This document shows positions 44,995 through 54,205 of a stretch of 64,000 nt of DNA, one piece after another. Origin of the DNA: an uncultured Clostridium sp. (GTDB lineage Bacteria; Bacillota; Clostridia; Clostridiales; Clostridiaceae); assembly GCF_910588715.1 (NCBI RefSeq), contig NZ_CAJURG010000004.1, positions 62,001 to 126,000 on the forward strand, written 5' to 3'. A model generated the notes under the pieces. It had not been told where the DNA came from, made no database searches, and saw only the letters and a list, made by a program, of their open reading frames with translations. Position numbers and translations under genes: made by a program. Position 1 is the stretch's first letter, and every line of letters begins with the position of its first letter.

Positions 44995-45309
44995 TTAAAA
45001 ACCATAATATACAGCTGAACCTACTGGATCATAAATAGCTACTGATGGTGTTTGTGCACTAACAGTTCCAGTTCCATAAACTCTTCCTGATTCCCTCATT
45101 TGACTACCAGAAAATACTCTTACATTTGTATAATGATACTGTTTTGCTTTTACAAATCCTGAAGCATAACAAACACCCGAAGATGTTTTAATAACTCTAT
45201 GCCCCGAATCTTCTACTCTTCTATCTATAGCCATTGCTGTAATTCCTATAGTAGAAAAGAAAGTTGCTGTTAATACTCCCAAAGTTAATTTTTTTAAATT
45301 CTTATTCAT
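44995..45309 (-). CDS. Small secreted protein, possible lactococcin 972-like bacteriocin
   Basis: A 104-residue protein with a Sec signal peptide (basic start, hydrophobic core, predicted cut after AMA at residue 27), giving a mature protein of about 77 residues with one Cys (C47). The C-terminal half (HYTNVRVFSGSQMRESG, then ending VGSAVYYGF) distantly recalls lactococcin 972 bacteriocins, which end in FYYNFW. Downstream divergent genes encode a MacB-like permease and a VanZ-like protein, but no ATPase partner. The bacteriocin idea is an inference from size, signal peptide and end motif; it could equally be an unrelated secreted protein. ATG at 45309 after GGGGGG. Confidence 0.4.
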   Translation of the reverse strand: MNKNLKKLTLGVLTATFFSTIGITAMAIDRRVEDSGHRVIKTSSGVCYASGFVKAKQYHYTNVRVFSGSQMRESGRVYGTGTVSAQTPSVAIYDPVGSAVYYGF

Positions 45310-45343
45310 GATTCCCCCCTAATATGTAATTTTTTACTATAAT

Positions 45344-45372
45344 ATTATACAATAATATACATATTATTGTAA
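45344..45372 (-). promoter_or_regulatory. Promoter with a palindrome in its spacer, secreted-protein gene
   Basis: Minus-strand -35 TTACAA (45367-45372) and -10 TATAAT (45344-45349), spacer 17. A palindrome with ten-base arms (ACAATAATAT/ATATTATTGT, 45349-45370, two-base centre) fills the spacer, an ideal place for a regulator to block or bend the promoter. Confidence 0.55.
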
Positions 45373-45430
45373 TTTTTTTCAAAAACATATAAAATTAATA
45401 TATATTAATTTTACCAAGGGAGGTTATCTA

Positions 45431-46669
45431 ATGCTTTTTTCAGTAAAAAAAATTAAATTCTATCAATTATTTCTTATAGTAATAATATTTGTACTTTTAA
45501 TATTATTCAATTCCCTTCATAAGTCTGTGTCCTTACAATCTGAATTAAATTCATTAGATTCTGATAATGGATTTATTCAATTAAAAGATAATTATGATGG
45601 AAATAAAAATAATTTATCAATCTTTGAATTTTTTAATAAAAGTGGCTCATTAGAAAAAATGATGAACTTATATAATACAATTTCTAATGATAAAGATATT
45701 AAATACTATGAAATACTAACTCAACCATTAGAATATATAGGTGAGTATAAAGGAGAGATTAAATTTACTCAAGGTGAGGAACTTATTAATCAAAAAATAG
45801 ATAATAACTGTATAACTCCTTTAAATTCTATACAAATAGGTGAAAAAGCAAGTGAATATTTACATTTATCTAATAATATTTTATATGGAGAGTATTTTTC
45901 AAAAGATGATTATTTATTAAATGATACTCAAGAAGTTCCTGTTGTTTTAGGGAATTCCTATTTAGGCATTTATAACCTAGGAGATTCTTTTGAGTGTTAT
46001 TACCTAGGAACAATGAAGTTAAAATTAAAAGTAATTGGTTTTTTGAAAGAAAATAGTAAATTTTCTTTAGAATATGAATATTTATTAGATAATGAAATTA
46101 TTTTACCAGTGCTTAACATCAATGATACTTTGCTATTAAAAAATAAAGATTTCTCTAATATACTCTATTCTTTAAAAAATACTGGTTATATCCACTATAC
46201 TAATAATGATGACTATAATTATATAATAAATAAAATTAAAAACTTAGTTCAAGTTATTAATATAGATTGGGGTTATAGGGGTAAAGTAGACAACCCATTT
46301 AAAGAAAAACCTATTAATATATCTATAGAAACAAGTAATAAACTTCGAATATTTGCCTATTTATTAACAATAATTTTATTTATATTAGTTTATTGTTTAG
46401 AAAAAAAATATTTATCTCTTTTAAAATTTGATTCAAATAAAAGAAAATGTCTTATATTAAAAACTAAAATATTTTTCAAAGCTTTAATAACTGTGCTTAT
46501 ATTATATTTAATTTTATGTTTTATACTATTATTTTTATTACAAAATACCCCTTTATATTTCGTAATAAAAAATGTTCAAATAGAACTTATTCCTATAATA
46601 TTACTTTGTTTTATAGCTTTAACTTATGTATGTAACTTAAATATAAAAAAATCAATAAAGGAGTGCTAA
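45431..46669 (+). CDS. MacB/FtsX-like permease protein
   Basis: A 412-residue membrane protein with one N-terminal helix (about 10-28), an extracellular domain of about 280 residues and three C-terminal helices (about 310-325, 350-375, 387-405), the FtsX/MacB permease layout. Such proteins normally need an ABC ATPase, which is not in this locus; one might be encoded elsewhere. Related proteins accompany lactococcin 972-type bacteriocins as export or immunity factors. ATG at 45431 after GGGAGG. It is divergent from the secreted protein and followed at once by the VanZ-like gene. Confidence 0.55.
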   Translation: MLFSVKKIKFYQLFLIVIIFVLLILFNSLHKSVSLQSELNSLDSDNGFIQLKDNYDGNKNNLSIFEFFNKSGSLEKMMNLYNTISNDKDIKYYEILTQPLEYIGEYKGEIKFTQGEELINQKIDNNCITPLNSIQIGEKASEYLHLSNNILYGEYFSKDDYLLNDTQEVPVVLGNSYLGIYNLGDSFECYYLGTMKLKLKVIGFLKENSKFSLEYEYLLDNEIILPVLNINDTLLLKNKDFSNILYSLKNTGYIHYTNNDDYNYIINKIKNLVQVINIDWGYRGKVDNPFKEKPINISIETSNKLRIFAYLLTIILFILVYCLEKKYLSLLKFDSNKRKCLILKTKIFFKALITVLILYLILCFILLFLLQNTPLYFVIKNVQIELIPIILLCFIALTYVCNLNIKKSIKEC

Positions 46670-46671
46670 TT

Positions 46672-47334
46672 TTGAATTTAGTTACTAATGCAATTTATTC
46701 AGCTTTGCCTTTTTTTATCACATCAATTCCCTTAATATTAATTAATCTTTTTATTATTAAAGAAAAAAGAAATTTATTAAATATAAGTTTTAACCTTAAA
46801 GAAAAAATATCAACAATTTGTTTTATGTTAAGTATATTATTTATTTTAGGTATAACAATAGGTAATAATACTTCCTTTAGTTTTAGTAATATATCCTTAA
46901 ACAATATAAATATAATTCCTTTCAAAGGAATATATACTCAGTACATATTTTCTCTTAAAGGTGATATACACTCAATAGTAAACCTATTTGGAAATATTAT
47001 TATATTTTTACCTTTTGGATTTTTCTTATCTCTATATTATAAAGATATTTATAAAAATAGCCATAAAATTTTATTAATTGCCTTTTCTGTTTCATTATTT
47101 ATAGAATTATTACAATTATTTCTAGGACGTTCTACTGATATAACTGATATTATTTTAAATACATTTGGTGTATTTTTAGGCAAATTATTATTTCAATATT
47201 TTTATATAATTTTTGAAAATTTCTTTTTAAATATTAACTTAAGAGATGGAAATACCAATAATTCTAAAATTAATTATTTAAATTTAATACAATACGGTTT
47301 CTGGATAGCTTTCTTGATATTAAATTTAAAATAA
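46672..47334 (+). CDS. VanZ-like membrane protein
   Basis: A 220-residue membrane protein with about five helices and the VanZ motifs FGNIIIFLPFGFFL and SLFIELLQLFLGRSTDITDI. VanZ-family proteins are loosely linked to glycopeptide resistance and membrane processes; the role here is unknown. The TTG start at 46672, with AAAGGAG eight bases upstream, is preferred over the GTG at 46663, which overlaps that site and the previous gene's end. Likely cotranscribed with the permease. Confidence 0.65.
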   Translation: MNLVTNAIYSALPFFITSIPLILINLFIIKEKRNLLNISFNLKEKISTICFMLSILFILGITIGNNTSFSFSNISLNNINIIPFKGIYTQYIFSLKGDIHSIVNLFGNIIIFLPFGFFLSLYYKDIYKNSHKILLIAFSVSLFIELLQLFLGRSTDITDIILNTFGVFLGKLLFQYFYIIFENFFLNINLRDGNTNNSKINYLNLIQYGFWIAFLILNLK

Positions 47335-47351
47335 AATATATTATTTTATGT

Positions 47352-47388
47352 AAAAACTATGCACTTAATAATTAAGTGCATAGTTTTC
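47352..47388. terminator. Bidirectional terminator between VanZ-like and TetR genes
   Basis: Stem AAAACTATGCACTTAAT/ATTAAGTGCATAGTTTT, symmetric, placed between two convergent genes. Confidence 0.85.
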
Positions 47389-47941
47389 ATTTAATTACTA
47401 ATCCATCAAACATTATATCTACAATTTTTTTCATAGATTCTTCATAATCTAAATTTTCTTTATGTAAATTATTATCTTCGATTATTGTTCTAATGCTACC
47501 AATTAAAATTCTCTTCATAAGTGATAAATTTACTTTTTTAATTATTCCTTTTTCAATACAATTATTTATTAATATCTTTGTTGGCTCCCAGCCTGTTTCT
47601 AATCTATTAATTATTTTTTCATAAATATTTGGATAAAACTTATTTATCTCATGTATTTTAGTATAATCAATAGTATTATATGAAGTTGGAATTATTGTTA
47701 AAAGTCTTTTTAGCTTTTCTAAATCACCTATACTATCATCTGCAATTATCATTTTCCCTTGTTCTTTAATTGAATCAAATACTTCATCAACTAATAAATC
47801 TAATAATTTTTCTTTACTATCTATATTTTCATAAAGGGTTCTTTTGCTAACAGATAACTTATTTGCAATATCATCCATTGTAAATTTAACTCCCTTTTCT
47901 CTAAAAATATCTATAGTTGCATTTATTATTTTTATTTCCAA
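47387..47941 (-). CDS. TetR-family regulator
   Basis: A 184-residue regulator with the TetR helix-turn-helix (IINATIDIFREKG, then MDDIANKLSVSKRTLYENID) and a variable ligand-binding C-terminus. The TTG start at 47941 follows AGAGGAG; a longer frame upstream lacks a site. It is divergent from psd. An imperfect palindrome AAAACT-7-AGTTTT at 47981-47999 lies just upstream and may be its own operator. Target genes are not evident; psd is one candidate. Confidence 0.8.
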   Translation of the reverse strand: MEIKIINATIDIFREKGVKFTMDDIANKLSVSKRTLYENIDSKEKLLDLLVDEVFDSIKEQGKMIIADDSIGDLEKLKRLLTIIPTSYNTIDYTKIHEINKFYPNIYEKIINRLETGWEPTKILINNCIEKGIIKKVNLSLMKRILIGSIRTIIEDNNLHKENLDYEESMKKIVDIMFDGLVIK

Positions 47942-48147
47942 ATGCTTTTCTCCTCTCCAATTTATCAAATTACTTTTTTAAAAACTACTTTAAAGTTTTA
48001 TATTTATATTTTTAACAAATTTCATATTATATAATGTTAATGAATTAATAAATAAAAATATGTTAATATATTATAAGAATATTATTGTATATTTGATTAT
48101 AATAGATAATGGTATTTTCTAACTATAAAAATTTATGAGGTAAATTT

Positions 48148-49035
48148 ATGATACAGGTTTATAATAGAAAAACAAATAAATATGATACTGAAAATGTTGC
48201 TGGAGACAAATATATAAAGTGGGCTTATGAATCTCCAATAGGAAAAAGTTTTGTAGAATTGTTTATAAAAAGAAAACTTTTTTCTAAATTATACGGTAAC
48301 TTTTGTGACAGTAAATTAAGTGTTAAAAAAATTAATTCATTTATTAAAAATTTTAATATTGATACCGATATATTTACCAATGACCCTTCTGACTTTAAAA
48401 GCTTTAATGATTTTTTTATAAGAAAGCTAACTCCGGAATCTAGACCTATTAATAAAGATAAAAATATATTAATATCTCCTGGAGATGGGCGTTTGTTAGC
48501 TTATACTAATATTGATATAAATTCTTTAATACAGGTAAAAGGAATAACCTATAGTCTTTCCGAATTATTAGAAGATAATCCTATTGCAAATGAATATGCT
48601 GGTGGAACATGTTTAGTTTTAAGATTATGTCCAGTTGATTATCATAGATTACACTTTATTGATGATGGTATTCCTGAAAAATCAAATATAGTTAATGGAA
48701 ATTACTATTCTGTTAATCCTACGGCCTTAGAAAGAATCCCTAAGTTATATTGTCAAAACAAACGTGAATGGTCAATTTTTCACTCAGAAAATTTTGGTGA
48801 TGTAATTCTTATGGAAGTAGGGGCAACTTGTGTTGGCTCTATAGTTCAAACTTATGAGCCTAATAAAAAAGTTTCTAAGGGAGATGAAAAGTCTTATTTT
48901 AAATTTGGTGGTTCTACTACTATTCTTTTCTTTAAAGAAAATACAGTAACCATAGATGATGATATACTTATCCAATCATCCTTTGGATTTGAAACAAAAG
49001 TTATTATGGGTGAAAAAATAGGAGAAAAAATTTAA
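48148..49035 (+). CDS. psd: Phosphatidylserine decarboxylase proenzyme
   Basis: A 295-residue protein converting phosphatidylserine to phosphatidylethanolamine. The self-cleavage motif FGGST (G255-S256) near the C-terminus is the GST variant of the LGST site at which the pyruvoyl group forms, and the His residues in CPVDYHRLHF (H166, H169) belong to the catalytic group. Length fits the family. ATG at 48148 after GAGG. No phosphatidylserine synthase gene is adjacent. Confidence 0.93.
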   Translation: MIQVYNRKTNKYDTENVAGDKYIKWAYESPIGKSFVELFIKRKLFSKLYGNFCDSKLSVKKINSFIKNFNIDTDIFTNDPSDFKSFNDFFIRKLTPESRPINKDKNILISPGDGRLLAYTNIDINSLIQVKGITYSLSELLEDNPIANEYAGGTCLVLRLCPVDYHRLHFIDDGIPEKSNIVNGNYYSVNPTALERIPKLYCQNKREWSIFHSENFGDVILMEVGATCVGSIVQTYEPNKKVSKGDEKSYFKFGGSTTILFFKENTVTIDDDILIQSSFGFETKVIMGEKIGEKI

Positions 49036-49060
49036 CTAAAGTGCATTGCACTTTAGTTAT
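49033..49060. terminator. Terminator shared by psd and the CARF nuclease gene
   Basis: Symmetric stem TAACTAAAGTGCA/TGCACTTTAGTTA between two convergent genes; it overlaps the end of both reading frames. Confidence 0.8.
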
Positions 49061-50186
49061 TTATTATTTTCTTGACTTCTTTAATAAATTTTTCTTCATT
49101 TCCATCAAAAATAATTAAATTAATTCCCATCTCTTTTGCCCTTATTTTTACTGGAGATTTAATTGGTTCTTTTGTTGCAACCAAAATTTTATATGAATTT
49201 TCTCCACCAAACTTAGAGGCATATACATTTAATTCATTTAAAGCCATTTCATTATATTTATCACTATCTTTACAGGAAATAAAAATTGGAACCGAATCTT
49301 TTACTGCTACTACATCAAGTTCATTTCTAACAGATTGATTTGCATCATTCCATAAAAACATAACTCCATTTTTAGCTTCATCAACCTCTTCAATTTTATT
49401 AATTAATTTATTTGTCTCTATTTCTAACCATGTTCCACTTTTGAATATAAAAGCCTTTAAATAGTCATTATTAAAATTAACAGTTATTTTATCATCTTGC
49501 TTTTTATAATTAATTTCCTTCATTTCTTTTAATTTTAATAATATTTTATCTAATAAATTAACTTCTTCATTTTCTAAAGCTTTAGTATGAATATATATTC
49601 TTTGTTGTTCCATACTATCATGTTCAAATATACTTGCATCATATAATTGTTGTTTATATTTATGCCATAATTCCAAATTGCTAGATATTTTTTCTGCAAA
49701 ATAAATTAAATCTTTTTTATTACATAATTCTGAAGAATCTTCAACTATTTTTCCTCCAGAAGCCTTAACAATATCATCAATTTCTAAATCTTCAAAAGTC
49801 TTTTTATGTATTATTATACTTTCCTTAAATTCATACATAACTTTTTTCTTGATATCTATATATAAAGCTATAAGATTTTCTCTTATACAAAGCTCTAATA
49901 AAATTAAAGAATTTATTTTATTTCCACCAGTTAAATTAATTAAAACATTCTTATCTTTTATATTTTTTATTATTTTTTCTAATCCTTCTTTATCTCCTTC
50001 TTCAACTGAAAATTCTTCAATCTTAATTTTGGGAAAATTTTTTTCATAATATAATTTAAGAGTTTTCATTTTTTCTTCAGAATCTTTATCTTTTATAAAA
50101 TAGACTGTGCTAGGATTAAATTCTTGAGTTGCTAGGATATTACTTTCATTATGTTCATCTACTTGATTTATTAATATATCAATCAT
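49053..50186 (-). CDS. DUF1887/Card1-like CARF-domain nuclease
   Basis: A 377-residue protein with an N-terminal CARF domain (about 1-130; ligand-type loop NLTGGNK, residues 84-90), a middle helical linker and a PD-(D/E)XK-type nuclease domain (WLE255, ELD291VV, FISCK306). The usual Glu three residues before the Lys is Ser304 here. In Card1/Can1-type proteins cyclic oligoadenylates made by type III CRISPR systems activate the nuclease. No CRISPR array or cas genes occur in the window, so its trigger is unknown. ATG at 50186 after GAGGAG; convergent with psd. Confidence 0.8.
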   Translation of the reverse strand: MIDILINQVDEHNESNILATQEFNPSTVYFIKDKDSEEKMKTLKLYYEKNFPKIKIEEFSVEEGDKEGLEKIIKNIKDKNVLINLTGGNKINSLILLELCIRENLIALYIDIKKKVMYEFKESIIIHKKTFEDLEIDDIVKASGGKIVEDSSELCNKKDLIYFAEKISSNLELWHKYKQQLYDASIFEHDSMEQQRIYIHTKALENEEVNLLDKILLKLKEMKEINYKKQDDKITVNFNNDYLKAFIFKSGTWLEIETNKLINKIEEVDEAKNGVMFLWNDANQSVRNELDVVAVKDSVPIFISCKDSDKYNEMALNELNVYASKFGGENSYKILVATKEPIKSPVKIRAKEMGINLIIFDGNEEKFIKEVKKIINN

Positions 50187-50250
50187 AATTTTTCTCCTCT
50201 TTATTCTAACTCTAAGAATAGTTTTCCTATAATATAAAATTTTATAAATA

Positions 50251-50284
50251 AAAAAGAACTGTTGAAAATCAACAGTTCTTTTTT
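50251..50284 (-). terminator. Terminator of tRNA-Arg
   Basis: Stem AAAAAAGAACTGTTGA/TCAACAGTTCTTTTTT around a three-base loop, beginning immediately after the tRNA CCA on the minus strand. Confidence 0.9.
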
Positions 50285-50358
50285 GGCAGAGCGTAAAGGA
50301 ATCGAACCCTTAATGCGCCGTCCGTAGCGGCGTGTTATATCCGTTTAACTAACGCTCC
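50284..50358 (-). tRNA. tRNA-Arg (ACG)
   Basis: A 75-base cloverleaf on the minus strand with encoded CCA. Acceptor GGAGCGT pairs with ACGCTCT, the anticodon stem CGCCG/CGGCG closes the loop CTACGGA (anticodon ACG, deaminated to ICG in bacteria by TadA), and the T arm has GGGTTCGATTCC. Terminator directly downstream. Confidence 0.9.
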
Positions 50359-50436
50359 ATAGTGTTAACAAATTTATGTTAACACAAAAATTAGAATTTA
50401 TCAACAATTAAAATATTTTCATTTAAATTAATTATT

Positions 50437-51207
50437 TTATATGTTTTGTTTTTCATTATATACAGATATATAAGTTAAACCAAACATTAATATGATTCCT
50501 CCAATTAAAATAAAATATCCTCCAATCGGATAAATTAAATTAATTATTGCAGGTAAAGTAACTGCATATAATGAAAGCTTTAACAGTTCATTATATGAGA
50601 CTTTTTTATTTCCAAGTAAAGAGCTTAATAAACCTACTAATGAAATTAATAAAGCCTGTATTATTAATTGAACAAAATTGAAAATTATAATAATTGGAAT
50701 GATTATATATTTAATTACATCAAACTTCTCTAAAAGAGAAATTACAAAGTTATTATCAAAATCAATTTTATCTAATCCTAACTCTGAATACTTGCCTATA
50801 ATATTTTCTGAACCACCTTTAATCATAAATCCATCTTTAAGTAATACAGTAACCATTTCTTTGTGAACAGTAATACTTCTTAAAGATTCTAGTTCATCTA
50901 AATTTTTATTTGTATCTATATATAATAATACTTGACCTTCTTCTTCCTTTATAGGAGATGATTTAAAACTTAATAATCCATTTTTCATTTCAAATTGAAC
51001 TTCATCTTGTTTTAAAATCATTTCTGTTGCTTTTTCTAAGCCTGAAATAATTACAGTACTCATAACTCCTTGGATAACTCCAATTATAAGCGAAAGAACT
51101 AAAACATATAAAAAAGCCTTACTTAACTTATCCTTATATAAATAAACGTATTTCTTAGGATTAATACTAAAAATAAATTTATTTCTCATTTTTATTTTCT
51201 CGTTCAT
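50437..51207 (-). CDS. DUF1189 membrane protein
   Basis: A 256-residue protein with one helix at about 35-55, a long outside loop and three or four C-terminal helices (IIIPIIIIFNFVQLI; LILMFGLTYI end), the DUF1189 layout. Members are related to a Bacillus protein that affects maltose transport; role unknown here. The start at 51207 follows GGAGG at five bases; the ATG four codons upstream overlaps that site. Single gene. Confidence 0.7.
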   Translation of the reverse strand: MNEKIKMRNKFIFSINPKKYVYLYKDKLSKAFLYVLVLSLIIGVIQGVMSTVIISGLEKATEMILKQDEVQFEMKNGLLSFKSSPIKEEEGQVLLYIDTNKNLDELESLRSITVHKEMVTVLLKDGFMIKGGSENIIGKYSELGLDKIDFDNNFVISLLEKFDVIKYIIIPIIIIFNFVQLIIQALLISLVGLLSSLLGNKKVSYNELLKLSLYAVTLPAIINLIYPIGGYFILIGGIILMFGLTYISVYNEKQNI

Positions 51208-51390
51208 TAATTCCTCCATAAAACATAATTATTTTAATTTTAAAAAATACTATATTAATATTTTTACACTTTGATTATAACATATTTTACTAAATTTTCT
51301 TATGTACTTTTTATGAATTTCCCTTAAATATGTTTAAAAATAAAGAAATTGGTCAATTATTAATAATAAAAAAATAAGGAGGTATTTTTT

Positions 51391-52593
51391 TTGAGAAATT
51401 TATTTCAAAAACCTAAAAAAGGTGTTTTTAAAATTCTCACAATTATTTTTGCTGTATTTCTAATAGGATTTGCTGCTAATTATTATATAAATTACAAATA
51501 CTCTTTAATTACAAATGAGTTTGTTGCAAAATTTAATAATAATGATTTTGATTCTGCAAAAGAAATAATTGCAAGTAATGATTTTTATTTAAAATTAAAG
51601 AAGAAAACTTTAAATAAAGATTTAAATGAATATTTTTCTTCAAGAGTAAAAGGCTTATGTGATTCTTCTTTAAATACTGAGGAAAATAAATCAAAGTCCT
51701 TGGTAATTTTAAATGAAATTAAAAGCTATAACATATTAGATTCATCCTTGAATAAATTAATAATTTCATTAGATAAAAACTATATTCCAGAAAGTGATTC
51801 TGATTATAAAGCAATTTTAGATTTAGGATTAGATAATTGTAATAATGGTGATTTTATTACTTCCATTAACTTACTAAAAAAAATCCCTGACTCTTCAAAG
51901 TATTATAATGAAGCAAATAAATACATAGAAAAATGTAAAAATGATTATAAGGAAAACTTATTTAAACAAGCAGATGAATTAGTTAAAGATGATTATTATA
52001 CTAAGGCTATAAATTTGTTATCTAGTGCTGATACTTCTATAATTTCAAAATCTGATGCTGAAATCACTAGTAAAATTAACACTATAACTGAAGCTAAGGA
52101 AAATTATTTAGCTTCTATAGATTCTAATGATAATCAAAATTCAACCTTAACATCTAGTCAATTGCTTCAATCAATTACTACTAATAATATAAACACTTTA
52201 AATATAGAAAGTTTAACTCCATATTTAGTATACGTAAATCTTTCTGAACAAATGACTTATGTTTATAAAGGAACTATGAACAAATGGGATAATATTAAAT
52301 CCTTTACCTGTTCTACAGGAGTAGATGATGAAAAAACACCACCTGGAATCTTTGATGTTCGTGAGAGAGGGGAGTGGTTCTTTTCAGATAAATATGAACA
52401 AGGCGGAAAGTATTGGGTTCAATTTTATGGAGATTATTTATTCCATTCAGTTCCTTACAACAAAGATCAAAGTGAAGTTGTAGATAATACTTTAGGAACT
52501 CCAGCTTCTCATGGATGTATTAGATTAAAAACAGAAGATGCTAAATGGATTTATGATAATATCGAATTTGGCACAAAAGTTATAATTAATTAA
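51391..52593 (+). CDS. L,D-transpeptidase (YkuD family)
   Basis: A 400-residue protein: a membrane anchor at about 12-30, a helical, repeat-like region (about 35-240) and a C-terminal YkuD domain with the catalytic motif HxxxSHGCIRL (HSVPYNKDQ...ASHGCIRLKT). Such enzymes form 3-3 cross-links in peptidoglycan or attach proteins. TTG start at 51391 behind GGAGG. Terminator follows. Confidence 0.85.
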   Translation: MRNLFQKPKKGVFKILTIIFAVFLIGFAANYYINYKYSLITNEFVAKFNNNDFDSAKEIIASNDFYLKLKKKTLNKDLNEYFSSRVKGLCDSSLNTEENKSKSLVILNEIKSYNILDSSLNKLIISLDKNYIPESDSDYKAILDLGLDNCNNGDFITSINLLKKIPDSSKYYNEANKYIEKCKNDYKENLFKQADELVKDDYYTKAINLLSSADTSIISKSDAEITSKINTITEAKENYLASIDSNDNQNSTLTSSQLLQSITTNNINTLNIESLTPYLVYVNLSEQMTYVYKGTMNKWDNIKSFTCSTGVDDEKTPPGIFDVRERGEWFFSDKYEQGGKYWVQFYGDYLFHSVPYNKDQSEVVDNTLGTPASHGCIRLKTEDAKWIYDNIEFGTKVIIN

Positions 52594-52642
52594 AAAATAA
52601 AGGCAATATATTAAAGACATAATATATTGCCTTTATTTTTTA
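52593..52642 (+). terminator. Terminator of the L,D-transpeptidase gene
   Basis: Stem AAAAATAAAGGCAATATATT paired with its complement around an eight-base loop, T run at the end. Confidence 0.9.
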
Positions 52643-52713
52643 CTTTTATCTTTTTTAACCAATCTTTATGATAAAATTAGATTAATAAAAACTTAATTTA
52701 GAGGATGATTTTT

Positions 52714-54054
52714 ATGTTTATTTATATACCTGATAATGTTCAATTTATTATAGATACGTTTTATAAAAATAATTATGAAGCTTTTATGGTTGGGGGCTGT
52801 GTAAGAGATTCTTTACTTGGAATTATACCTAAAGATTATGACATAACAACCTCTGCCCTTCCAAATGTAACAGAATCACTATTTGATAAAACAATTCCAA
52901 CTGGAATAAAACATGGAACAGTTACTATTGTATTGGATAATGAAAATTTAGAAGTTACTACTTACAGAACAGAAGGAAATTATTTAGATAATCGTCATCC
53001 TGAATCTGTTGAATTTGTTTCAAGTATAAAGGAAGATTTATCAAGGCGAGATTTTACAGTCAATGCTCTAGCTTATAATAAAAAAGAAGGGTTTATAGAT
53101 TATTTTAATGGAGTAAATGATATAAAAAATAAAATAATTAAAGCAGTAGGTGATCCAAATAAAAGATTTCAAGAAGATGCCTTAAGAATGTTACGTGCAA
53201 TTAGATTTAGTTGTCAATTAGGATTTAAAATTGAACCACTAACATACTTAGCTATAAAGAAAAACTATAAATTAATTAAAAATATTAGTATGGAACGTAT
53301 TAGAGATGAATTATGTAAAATACTAATTTCTGATAATCCTTCTGATGGATTAACCCTCTTAAAAGATACAAGAATTTTAGAAATAATTCTGCCCGAAATT
53401 TATAGTTTAGTTGATTACACTCCACTTTGTAATAATCATAATAAAGATGTTTTTAGTCACACTTTAAATGTAATAAATAATACTTCAAGCAATGATTTAA
53501 TTTTAAGATTATCAGCACTTTTCCATGATGTTGGTAAGCTTAATACATTAAAACAATTGCCTAATGGTCATTATTATTTCCCCGGGCACGCTAAGGAAGG
53601 TGCAATTATATGCAAACCAATATTATCAAGACTTAAATTTGATAATTCAACTATAGATAAAGTTTCTAAAATTATTTATGATCATTTAGTATTAGATGTA
53701 AATTATATGCCTACAGATGGTGAAATTAAAAGATTATTAATACGTGTTGGAAGCGAAAATATATTTACGCTTTTTGAACTTCAAAAAGCGGATACAAACT
53801 CACTTTGGAGTCCTGCTCCCTTTTTAAAGAAAATTGATTATATTTCTAATAAAGTTCAAAAAATACTTGAAAATAATGAGCCACTTTATATAAAAGATTT
53901 AGCTATTACAGGTGCAGATTTAATGAATCATTTAAATCTTAACCCTGGCAAAATCATTGGAGAAATACTACTATTTTTATTAGAAAAAGTGTTAGATGAT
54001 AAAAGTTTAAATAATAAAGAAACTCTTTTGAAAATTGCTGAAAACTTTATTTAA
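52714..54054 (+). CDS. cca: CCA tRNA nucleotidyltransferase with HD domain
   Basis: A 446-residue class II tRNA nucleotidyltransferase adding or repairing the 3' CCA end. The N-terminal motif is GGCVRDSLLGIIPKDYDI (metal-binding D-x-D), followed by the EDLSRRDFTVNALAYN motif, and the C-terminal HD domain (FHDVGKL) is of the HD phosphohydrolase type. Some tRNA genes here encode CCA already, so repair may be the main role. The start at 52714 has GAGG nine bases before; a preceding ATG is less likely. Confidence 0.9.
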   Translation: MFIYIPDNVQFIIDTFYKNNYEAFMVGGCVRDSLLGIIPKDYDITTSALPNVTESLFDKTIPTGIKHGTVTIVLDNENLEVTTYRTEGNYLDNRHPESVEFVSSIKEDLSRRDFTVNALAYNKKEGFIDYFNGVNDIKNKIIKAVGDPNKRFQEDALRMLRAIRFSCQLGFKIEPLTYLAIKKNYKLIKNISMERIRDELCKILISDNPSDGLTLLKDTRILEIILPEIYSLVDYTPLCNNHNKDVFSHTLNVINNTSSNDLILRLSALFHDVGKLNTLKQLPNGHYYFPGHAKEGAIICKPILSRLKFDNSTIDKVSKIIYDHLVLDVNYMPTDGEIKRLLIRVGSENIFTLFELQKADTNSLWSPAPFLKKIDYISNKVQKILENNEPLYIKDLAITGADLMNHLNLNPGKIIGEILLFLLEKVLDDKSLNNKETLLKIAENFI

Positions 54055-54205
54055 AAGTTTTATATTTAATTGTTATATTGTTAATAAACTCATAAAAATA
54101 ATTATACTTCCTTTGCTCTACACAATTAAAAATCTAATAAAAATTAATGTATATCTATTAATACTATGGTAGAAAATAAATATTATTGATATATGGAGGA
54201 AATTT

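Noticed and set aside
49053..50186. CRISPR array near the CARF nuclease
   Set aside because: No regularly spaced direct repeats and no cas-like genes were seen on either side or elsewhere in the window.
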